NCBI GenBank assembly: GCA_003116975.1
Contig: BGKB01000012.1
Location: 434,001 to 498,000 of the forward strand
Length of the DNA stretch: 64,000 nt
DNA from: Aurantiochytrium sp. KH105
Taxonomy: Eukaryota; Sar; Bigyra; Thraustochytrida; Thraustochytriidae
Direction: 5' to 3'
Below, piece after piece: positions 39,402-47,470 of this stretch. Below the pieces are notes generated by a model. The model made no database searches and was not told the origin of the DNA. It saw nothing but the letters and a program-made list of their open reading frames with translations. Both the position numbers and the translations under genes were made by a program. Within the stretch, counting starts at the first letter, position 1, and every line of letters starts with the position of its first letter.

Positions 39402-40775
39402 TCACCGATTGCGCAAAAATGGATGAGCTCTGAGCTCAGCGAGACCGGGCCGCAAGGCAGGGTCAGTCTGAAATATCCTGTCGAGAAGGTCAAGGAAGAG
39501 AGGAGATACACGAAGGTCATCGCTGACACGTCCCTTGGCGATGAGATGGCGCATGACGGCAGCCGTCCCTTTCCGGCTCCGAAGATGGAATCGAGGACAA
39601 CCCGGACCAGGCTGGTCAAATGGAAAGTTTCCCGTAAGTAAGACAAAGAGACAGACTCCAAAGGACCAAATGTCGCTGGCAACCGGATCGAGTGTCGCTC
39701 CTTGGACGTGGTGAAAAACCTCGGGGGCCATGTAATTGAGCTTGCCCGTAAAGCTGGACGATATGTGAGCCCACTCGCCAGATTCTGGAGAGGTGAGTCG
39801 AAGAGGCGCCGCGAGTCCGAAATCCAGCAGGAGGATGTCGCCTGTTTGGGTGGAAAGGCAATAATTCTCGAGTGAGATGTCCCGATGGGCAATTCCCAAA
39901 TTGCTCAGGAACTCGATCGAGGCAAGCATTTGTGCGGCCATGCCTTGCACGGCGTGCTCTTCAAAGCCTTTGCGCGAGAACCTGAAACGGTCACGCGTGG
40001 CATCCAAGAGACTTGAATCAGCGTAGGGCATGACGGCAAAGGAGAAAGCAGGCGTGTCGTAGAATCTGTCGAGCGGCAAAATGTTACGATGGCCAAACTT
40101 GCTCACGAGGCCATGAATAATGAACTCGCGAGCATAGCGGAGCGGGTCCACCTCAAGATGGTCCGCGCTCTTGCCGAGCACTTTGATGACCTTGATGCCG
40201 CTTTCACTGGAGCTCGCGCCCGAGGCTTGGGCAGGGCCCGTTGCGATTGATATTGTGCGAGGTTCCTCCTCATTCTCGACGTGGGCGATGACGCGCTCGA
40301 ACATGAAGACCTCTTGTGATTCTGTGTCGAAGAGCATTTCGCGCTCCGCGCCATTTCTGAACTGATTGATGATTTCTGCGCTCCTTGATGGAAGCGCAGA
40401 AGCAAAGGCCGTGAACATGCTGCTTGAATGCTGGCCGGCAGCGCAGCCAAGATGAAAATCCGCAATAGCTCCCCAAGCGGAGAGCTTGGCGAATTCCCGT
40501 CGGGCCTCTTCAAGCCTGATGCGAGCGAACTTTTTGGCGTTTGGGTCCTTTTCCTTGTGAAATTTGCTCAACAGCTCGGTCATTTGTGTTCGCACAAAGG
40601 CTTCTCTTTGCGCGCTCTTTTGGCGCAGCTCGGTGGTCGGGGGGCTGTTCCAAGGGTGCAACCGAGGGGGCCCCTCTGGGCTTTGTGCGGTTGTCGCCGA
40701 AGGTTGCTGCTCCAGTGCTGCTCCAGTAGGAGCTTGTGTCATGTTTTCGCTCGTGCTGGGGTTCATTGCATTCAT
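39402..40775 (-). CDS. Protein kinase, paralogue of the first kinase
   Basis: Predicted 457-residue kinase. Visible: IKVIKVLGK with the ATP-anchoring Lys, the catalytic loop HRDISLENYCL (Ser replaces the Lys usual in Ser/Thr kinases), LLDFGLAAPL, and YMAPEVF, with FPFDQPGPG and RPGLAELRAHPFL in the C-lobe. The N-terminal ~200 residues are helical and charged. It shares with the kinase at 113-1477 the pattern FLxxxGxxHRDxxLEN, DFGxxxxLRLxxP and a C-lobe G-x-x-x-A-(I/V)-(L/M)-R-H segment, as well as length. The Met at 40775 is preferred over 41105, since the intervening codons are low-complexity leader. The divergent upstream spacer is shared with the ankyrin-protein gene. Confidence 0.9.
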   Translation of the reverse strand: MNAMNPSTSENMTQAPTGAALEQQPSATTAQSPEGPPRLHPWNSPPTTELRQKSAQREAFVRTQMTELLSKFHKEKDPNAKKFARIRLEEARREFAKLSAWGAIADFHLGCAAGQHSSSMFTAFASALPSRSAEIINQFRNGAEREMLFDTESQEVFMFERVIAHVENEEEPRTISIATGPAQASGASSSESGIKVIKVLGKSADHLEVDPLRYAREFIIHGLVSKFGHRNILPLDRFYDTPAFSFAVMPYADSSLLDATRDRFRFSRKGFEEHAVQGMAAQMLASIEFLSNLGIAHRDISLENYCLSTQTGDILLLDFGLAAPLRLTSPESGEWAHISSSFTGKLNYMAPEVFHHVQGATLDPVASDIWSFGVCLFVLLTGNFPFDQPGPGCPRFHLRSRKGTAAVMRHLIAKGRVSDDLRVSPLFLDLLDRIFQTDPALRPGLAELRAHPFLRNR

Positions 40776-42519
40776 GGTTGGATGCGTCGACACTGTATGT
40801 TTTGTTTGGAGTGCAGTCTGCGGCGAACGGACTTGACTTGTTAGTTTCCCTGGATAGTTGCCTCGTCCTCGTCGTAGATGCAATGGCGCAATGGCAAATA
40901 CGATGCAAATGCTATGCGTTGATAGATGTGTATTGATGGATCCCGGTCGCGAGATGTTTCGTGCGTGTGGATGTGTGTGCGTGTGTTTTCTTGTTTTTTT
41001 CTGTTGTCTGAGTGTCTGTCTGAGATATGCTGTGTCCGTCCAAGTCTCTGGCGATGTGATCACATGTTGGCTCAGGGAACGCAGGCGCTGTGCTGTGGTG
41101 GCCAAAAGGATCTCGCTACGACTCTCGCGCTCGTCTTACTGTTGCTCGGCGCAACAGCAAGGGGACATAGCGACTCGAGACCGAAAAAGAAGAAAATCGT
41201 CACCACCCTCCGTGCAGCCCACCGCGGCTGCTGCTGCAGGGCCTCTCGGCCCGGTCGGCGCGCCGGGGCTGCGTCGGCGCGGCCTCGCGTCCGCCTCGCC
41301 CGGGCAGCCGCGCGCGTCGTCGCCGGGGCTGCCTGGCTCGCCGCTGGCGCCAGTGGTTGGCCGCCTCCTCGCAGGTCGTCTCCGTCGCGCTGCCGGGGAC
41401 GATCGGATCCAGCCGCCCTCGGCCTCGCGGCGGCTCGCAGGGAGGACGCGCGGGCGCGCGGGGGCGGGCGCGGGCGCGGGCGCGGGCGCGCGGGCGGGCG
41501 CGGAGCGGGGCGTGCGCGTGCGCTGCGGATCGGGGTCTGTCTGTCTGCCTGTCTGTCTGTCTCGCTCTCTCTCTTTGGCGCTCTGACGCTCTATCTTTTT
41601 TCCCACCGCCGTTCCAGCCGCGCGTTCCGTTCTTCAAGAGCGCCGCCGCGTTGGGCCGCTTTCTCCCTGCGCGGATAGGCCTCTTCGCCGCCGCCGCGGA
41701 TATCCTCGGGGACGCAGGATATCCTCGCGCGAAAAAGGGTTGCGCGCCCGTTGCCGGAACGGGCCCGCGCGCCGGCGCGGTGCGAGAATGTGCTGCGGCG
41801 CGGGAGGCGCGGCGCGGCGAGACGCGGCGAGGCGAGGCGAGGCGCGGCGGCGCGGCCGGCGCGCGGGAGGGCGAACGCGCGCGCGCAGGGTCGAGGAGCC
41901 GGAGCCGGAGCTGGAGCCGCGGAGGCACGTCTGCAGCGACGCAAGGGGGGGGGGGGGGGACAATAGCGATGCGTCCCCGTCCAGTGATATGACTTGATCT
42001 GCAAGGCAGCAGCAGCACAGCAGCAGCAGCAGCAGACAGCAGCAGCAGCAGCTACTGCACGGCTGCTCGAAGGCCAGGTCCCCGCCGGAAGATCTTCGGG
42101 GGGCTCTCGATCTCGAGCTGCTGGTCTCTTTCACCTCGCCCACTTTCGCGCGCTGCGACGTCGAGACGGGAGCTCCCCGGTGGCCCATGACGAGGATATC
42201 CGTTGTGAAGTGACCCAGGTCGCGGGCCGCCCGCGACTCTCGGACTCACTCACGGGCAGACAGACGACACTTGCAGTGAGTGAGTCGGGCTTGGACCCGG
42301 ACTCGGACTCGGACCCGAGCTGGGCCAGACTGGTGCGAAGGGCTTCGGGCTTCGAAGCAGCTGTGCAACGCAACATTTGCACGACACCAGAAACTCGCCT
42401 AAAAGCTGAGCTGATCCGCGTGCTACAGTTGATTCCTGCGAATGGCCTGCACGACGTGAGCTAGCAGGCGTGCAAGAAGTTGAGGAAGTGAACGAGAGAG
42501 CCTCCACGGGTGTGTCGGC
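40776..42519. other. Large GC-rich divergent spacer, no gene seen
   Basis: 1.7 kb with GGGCGC repeats (41459-41500), GTCT/TCTC repeats (41536-41574), GAGGC repeats (41819-41850), a 15-G run (41945-41959) and CAG repeats (42005-42055). Reading frames on both strands are low-complexity. A 156-codon ORF (41994-42464) starts inside the CAG tract and is probably chance. Confidence 0.6.
41945..41959 (+). repeat. Poly-G run (15 G)
   Basis: Uninterrupted 15-base G homopolymer, able to form a G-quadruplex and prone to sequencing length error. Confidence 0.9.
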
Positions 42520-45189
42520 ATGGGCGGCGCTGTGGCGTCTGTGCCGGCGAACGCGAGTCTAGCCAAGGCCAGCCTCCAGGTGCAGACGTTGGCGCTTCGC
42601 TCTCAAATGACTGTGAATCGCTTGCTTGATGTGCCAGCAAGCAGCGATGATGTTCCAGTGCAAGCAGTCCCGGGCTGTGGCACTGAACTGCCCAGTCACG
42701 GGCAGCGCGCCACAGAGGCCGTGGAGACGTCTGTGGCGCAAGTGAAAATACCAGCGTCCTTTGGAATGAAAGAAATGCTCATGAAAGCCCGCGGAGAGTC
42801 CTATGTTGTTGGCGGTGCAGATGATAATAGAGTTGAGGCCAGCACTCTTCGTGACACGGAAGCTGCGTGGAAACGCGCTGCGGGACTTCGCGGAGAGGAT
42901 CTCCCCAAGGTATCGAATGCAGAACGAAGAAACCGATTCAGCATCTCTGCAAAACCCTCTCGTTCAAAACGACCACGGAGGTACTCTGTTGGGGATCCGG
43001 ATGCACCGGAATGCCCCCCTTGGGAGCCAGAGATAGCTCTTACGGCTGCGAGCAAGCTTGGCAAATTGCATCGACATTACCCGTTTTCGGACTTCTCGCG
43101 GCTAAAATTGGAAGAGCATCTCGCAGATGCCAGTACTCATGCTTCGTATTATAGCAGTCTCCATAAAGGCGAGCGTTCCAGAGGGGAAACAGAAACTCGT
43201 GGTGATGACGCCCCACCTCACTCGTCAAAGATCAAGAGCAAGAATAACAACAACAACAATGATGATGATGACGATGACCACGATAATGATCATGTCAATG
43301 AAGACAAAAAGATGAAAACCGACAATTGTGCTGTGGAGGAATTTGAGAATGATAATCATGCGCGAAGAAAGATTGATGGAGAACACGGCGCAGATAAAGA
43401 TAAGAGAGATCAACAGCAACAAGAAGAAGAAGAAGAAGAAGAAGAAGACCTGGCAGGATTTGTCACGAGCGATGAGGACGACGAGAAGATGCTCGACGCA
43501 CTCGATGCTGTGGAGGCGACGCGAAGAGCAGCGCAACGCATTCAACTCAACGAGGTGCTCACGCAAGTGACCATGCTAGAGTGTGCCGCAAACAGGTATC
43601 GTGCGCTGTCTGGATCATCATGGCGTCCAAGTCGCGTCAAGTTTACACAGCAAATATTGCGGCCTCTCTTTCTCGATATGATGCGGACCCACGCATACGA
43701 GCATGTGGGCCTGGACCCTATCGAAGAGATTGCGAAAACTCGCATCGTCGATTTTCTCGATGCGTATATGGCAGTATGCGCCGAGAAATTGGATACGAAC
43801 CGACTCCGTATGGAAGGTGAGCCTTCGCGAGCGAAAATGCTGGCTGATTACTGCGTCCTGCATGGGTGCTCGTTTGTCAAGGGCTACGAAGAACTTTGTG
43901 CACACGGATGGGATGTATCGCGGCGCTCGCTAGGCTTGAAGGCTTTTGTTCGCGACGAAGAATACCCTGTGGGGACTGATGCAACGCTTGACGCTCTTTG
44001 TGCGTCCATTCGCGCAATCGACTTGACACAGACCCGACGCGCAATTCCAAGGTGTACCGACACGCAGATCGCGCAAGGCCTCTTACTGGCAATCAGCGCC
44101 GACATACCCGACAGTAGAATTATTCGTCTGCTGCTCAAGGACGTGAACAGCGGAATGCAGCGCAAAGCTCTCTTGCTCGCAGCTTCACGCGATCGAGTAG
44201 ATGTTCTCGTGTTGCTAAGTCGGTTGCTCTCGGAGATTCCGCATGCGGTGCTGCATGAGGCGCTCATCGTTGGTGCAAAGCGTGGAGCCTTGCGCACAGT
44301 TCGAGCCATGATGGGTTTTGCTGACCACGCGACTCTTGAAAAGGCCATTGCAATCGCGGCAGCAATGGACCATGTACACATTGTGCGGCGCTTGCTGCCC
44401 CTCATGGAGCCTGAAACTTGGAAAATATTGTGGGCAATGGGCGGAGAGCGCACGAAGCGCTTCCATCATGTGCTTGCGACACAAGAACGATTCCGTTGGG
44501 CTCGATACGGCACGGAAGTACCCGTGCCTGATCAGGCTCCAAGAACCCTAGATGCAACGAGTCGAGTGTGCCATGATTTTCTGCACGTCGACCTCTTGCT
44601 CAGTACTCTGCAAGTGCTTCACGGCATTACGTTTGATCAACGCAGTATGTGCGACTTGCAGGCAGGAGCGGGGCATGCTGTTCTCGCGGCGTGTCTTTCG
44701 CAGAGCTTTCGCCGTGCGGTTGGCTTTGAAGAGGATCGCGAGCTTTCTCAGCGCGCGAGACTGGCCGTGGAACGATTTGAAGCCGACATGGAGAACCTTT
44801 TCGTTCCGAGCTTTGAGGAGGTCGAGGTGGCCCAGGATGAAGACACTGCCGCTACAACCACAAGTCTTCCCGAAATTCATTTCAAGAAGGGTGGAAGGCC
44901 ACAGCAGCAAGCCATTCTCCATGAATTACAGCAGGCGCACTTGATTTTGACGACACCAATGGCCGTACGTGCTCTGGACGTGCACGCGCTCCGCGATGGT
45001 GCAGTTCTTGCTGTGTACGCGCCATCCTCGGATACGCGTCTTTTGCAGCGAAAGCGTGCGCTGTGCAAGCTGCATCGCATAAAGAACCCTGTTGATGGTT
45101 CATTAATCCTCTGGGATGTGTACTTGCGTCGGGAGAGCAATGATGAATTTGGAGAGACCTTTGCTGAAGAGACACATCGGGTTATTTAG
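42520..45189 (+). CDS. Ankyrin-like protein with methyltransferase-like C-terminus
   Basis: Predicted 889-residue protein of unknown function. The N-terminus MGGAVAS fits an N-myristoylation signal. Residues ~130-300 are polar with a basic patch (SRSKRPRRYSVGD) and Asn/Asp/Glu runs encoded by microsatellites. Residues ~330-500 form a helical domain. Ankyrin-like helix pairs follow at ~520-640 (RKALLLAASRDRVDVLVLLS, LHEALIVGAKRGALRTVRAM, LEKAIAIAAAMDHVHIVRRL). The last ~210 residues resemble a Rossmann methyltransferase of the DOT1/PRMT sort: MCDLQAGAGHAVLAACLS in the position of SAM motif I, an acidic residue after the next strand (VGFEED), then AHLILTTPMAVRALD and GAVLAVYAP. Motif I is altered, so activity is uncertain. 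Confidence 0.75.
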   Translation: MGGAVASVPANASLAKASLQVQTLALRSQMTVNRLLDVPASSDDVPVQAVPGCGTELPSHGQRATEAVETSVAQVKIPASFGMKEMLMKARGESYVVGGADDNRVEASTLRDTEAAWKRAAGLRGEDLPKVSNAERRNRFSISAKPSRSKRPRRYSVGDPDAPECPPWEPEIALTAASKLGKLHRHYPFSDFSRLKLEEHLADASTHASYYSSLHKGERSRGETETRGDDAPPHSSKIKSKNNNNNNDDDDDDHDNDHVNEDKKMKTDNCAVEEFENDNHARRKIDGEHGADKDKRDQQQQEEEEEEEEDLAGFVTSDEDDEKMLDALDAVEATRRAAQRIQLNEVLTQVTMLECAANRYRALSGSSWRPSRVKFTQQILRPLFLDMMRTHAYEHVGLDPIEEIAKTRIVDFLDAYMAVCAEKLDTNRLRMEGEPSRAKMLADYCVLHGCSFVKGYEELCAHGWDVSRRSLGLKAFVRDEEYPVGTDATLDALCASIRAIDLTQTRRAIPRCTDTQIAQGLLLAISADIPDSRIIRLLLKDVNSGMQRKALLLAASRDRVDVLVLLSRLLSEIPHAVLHEALIVGAKRGALRTVRAMMGFADHATLEKAIAIAAAMDHVHIVRRLLPLMEPETWKILWAMGGERTKRFHHVLATQERFRWARYGTEVPVPDQAPRTLDATSRVCHDFLHVDLLLSTLQVLHGITFDQRSMCDLQAGAGHAVLAACLSQSFRRAVGFEEDRELSQRARLAVERFEADMENLFVPSFEEVEVAQDEDTAATTTSLPEIHFKKGGRPQQQAILHELQQAHLILTTPMAVRALDVHALRDGAVLAVYAPSSDTRLLQRKRALCKLHRIKNPVDGSLILWDVYLRRESNDEFGETFAEETHRVI

Positions 45190-45229
45190 AAATGATAAAA
45201 GAAGTAACGAATGAACGAAGGAAGCCGGC

Positions 45230-47470
45230 TTAGTAGGTGTCGACCTTGCCAGCGACAGCCGACTCGGCGGTGGCACCACGGTTGAGGCAGGCGCTGACGA
45301 GGGTGACAATGCCACCAACGACCGCAAGAGCGACGGCGACGAGGGCGATGATCTGGCCCACAGCCGCAGCGTAGTAGAGCTCATAGTCCTCCTTCTCGCC
45401 ACCGACCTGGGCGTACACCGGGGCGCTCCGAACGGTGAGAAGAGCACCGAGGAGAATGCCGCCGCCAATGACAGCGAAGAGACCGCTGACGACGACAAGG
45501 GGGGCCTTGAGGCGGAGGCCAGCGAGGAAGCCGGCAAACGAGGAGATGATGATGAGAACGAGCGCCGAAATGAGCATCTTCTGAGCGGTCTCGAACTTGG
45601 CCTTGTCGGTGTTGTCATCCTCGCAAGCCGCAACGCGCTCCTCACGGGTGGCGCCGCCACCGGGAAGGGCTGTCGAGACGGCCGCAATGAGGGCCGAGGA
45701 CACGGTCGGGTCGACAAGATCACCAGCAAAGGCAGCGGACATCACTCCAATGCACTCCGCGCTCGTCTGGACGCTCGCGCAGTAGCCGTTGAAGATGGCG
45801 TTGGCCAGAGCAAGGCTCGACGTAGATTCGGAACCAGTCGCGTTGGCGGCTTGGTACGCGGCAAGGATGAACGAGCGAAACGAGTTCTGGGCGTCGCACT
45901 CGGAGGTGCTGCCCTGGAGGGCGAGGCCAGTGCAGAGACCATAGCCAGTAGCGTTAAAAAGATCGGGGACGACACCCTGCTCAGCGGTCGAGGTCGTACC
46001 GAAAAGGGGGTTGACTGCACCAGGGTCCACGAGAAGAGTACCAAGCAGCTCGAGAGTGAGGCTCAACGCTGCACCCTTGTCGAGGGCATCCTGAAGAGCA
46101 GGGGTGGCCGTGACGAGACTCTCGAGGAGCGAAGCGGCGGTCGCGGCATCGGAACCGGCGGGAATCAGGAGCGAGCCGATCTGCGAGAGGACCGAAGGCG
46201 TGGCCAAAGCCTTGAGGAAAGTGACAAAGGTGCAGTCGGGGGCGTCAGTAGAGTTGAGCGCGGTCATGTTGAAGAGATCAGCGGCTGACGCGACGGTGCA
46301 CAGCGGGTACTCATCAGTGCTGCTGAGAACAGGGAAGTCCAGCTCAATATCCGGGCACTCACTAACAACGCCACCATCGCAGAGGAAGGAGAGGAGCTGA
46401 GCGAGAGGAGAGAGATCATACTTGGGGGTGCCGAGGCTACGAAGAATCGTGTCGTACCCAGTGACAGCAGTTTTAATCGCCGTGATATCCTCGGTCGTCA
46501 AATCCGTGAAAGAAAAGAGACCACCATAACCCGAGAGAATTGCGGCAAGAGTCGGAGTTGTGCCGGGGGCCGTAGTGATCGGCATCAACGCTGTACCGAG
46601 CGCCTTTCCAACCAGCTCAGCGGCCGCGGCGTCTGCTGCTGGAACGAGAGAAGCAATTTGAGAGGGAGTGTAGGCCCCCGCAGCCTCGCCCCAAGCTCCA
46701 ATGACGGTGTAAAAGTATGCGTCAGTCGTGGTGATTGCCTCGTACAGAGTAACGCCAGCACTCTTGCCAATCAGCAGAGGGCATGGGCCGTTAGTACCGT
46801 CGCCAAGGGAGACAGTGGAGAGGTCGGTAGTGGCTGTGAGGGCGCCGCTCACCGAACACTCTGCAGTATCCACAGACTCTGCCGCAACTTCCGCATACCA
46901 GGCCTCCACGAAGCCCGCGGTGAGAGAAATAGTCTGGTTGATTGTCTGGAGGCCCTCAACGGTCTGAGTGGAAAATTCGCTGTTGATGTACGTGTTGAGG
47001 CCGAGGGGAATGCCGCCAAAGACCAGGTCGATCGTGCCGGTCAGCTCGGTGTACTGCTCGGTGAGCGCTTCATCCAGGGAGTCGAAGGCACCGCTGGTGC
47101 CGGCCACGATGGCAGCAGTCTCAAAGGTGGAGCCTTCGGCGTAGAATTCCTCGCAAGTGGTGAACTCCTCGTCAATGCCAAGGGCGCCGCCAAAGGCCTC
47201 CTGGGCCGGGAAGAGCGGCCAGAAGGAGGTGACGGGTCCGGAGGACTTTTCGAAGATGGCGTAGTCATCCTCAGCGGCGGAGCCAACGGTGCAGGCCGGG
47301 TCGAAGGTGGCGGTGAAGATGCCGAGCGAGCCGAGGTAGGTCTCGGAGCACGCCTCGACGGGCGGGAGCTCGACGACGACAAAGTTCTCGCTGACGGCAA
47401 CGATAACGACCATGACCGCGCTGAGCATGGAGAGGCCCGAGCCCACGAGGGCGACGGGCTTGGACACCAT
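45230..47470 (-). CDS. Four-TM protein with very large ectodomain
   Basis: Predicted 746-residue membrane protein with no family I recognise. One hydrophobic segment near the N-terminus (ALVGSGLSMLSAVMVVIVAV, ~7-27), then ~600 residues of Ala/Ser/Thr-rich, mildly acidic sequence with scattered cysteines (such as EACSETY, DPACTVG, QLLSFLCDGGVVSECPDIEL), then three hydrophobic segments at ~634-733. This topology puts a giant loop between TM1 and TM2. Codons are strongly GC-ending and regular, which suggests high expression. An NxT/NxS-containing loop would fit an extracellular, glycosylated domain. The stop lies 41 bases from that of the convergent ankyrin protein gene. Confidence 0.83.
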   Translation of the reverse strand: MVSKPVALVGSGLSMLSAVMVVIVAVSENFVVVELPPVEACSETYLGSLGIFTATFDPACTVGSAAEDDYAIFEKSSGPVTSFWPLFPAQEAFGGALGIDEEFTTCEEFYAEGSTFETAAIVAGTSGAFDSLDEALTEQYTELTGTIDLVFGGIPLGLNTYINSEFSTQTVEGLQTINQTISLTAGFVEAWYAEVAAESVDTAECSVSGALTATTDLSTVSLGDGTNGPCPLLIGKSAGVTLYEAITTTDAYFYTVIGAWGEAAGAYTPSQIASLVPAADAAAAELVGKALGTALMPITTAPGTTPTLAAILSGYGGLFSFTDLTTEDITAIKTAVTGYDTILRSLGTPKYDLSPLAQLLSFLCDGGVVSECPDIELDFPVLSSTDEYPLCTVASAADLFNMTALNSTDAPDCTFVTFLKALATPSVLSQIGSLLIPAGSDAATAASLLESLVTATPALQDALDKGAALSLTLELLGTLLVDPGAVNPLFGTTSTAEQGVVPDLFNATGYGLCTGLALQGSTSECDAQNSFRSFILAAYQAANATGSESTSSLALANAIFNGYCASVQTSAECIGVMSAAFAGDLVDPTVSSALIAAVSTALPGGGATREERVAACEDDNTDKAKFETAQKMLISALVLIIISSFAGFLAGLRLKAPLVVVSGLFAVIGGGILLGALLTVRSAPVYAQVGGEKEDYELYYAAAVGQIIALVAVALAVVGGIVTLVSACLNRGATAESAVAGKVDTY

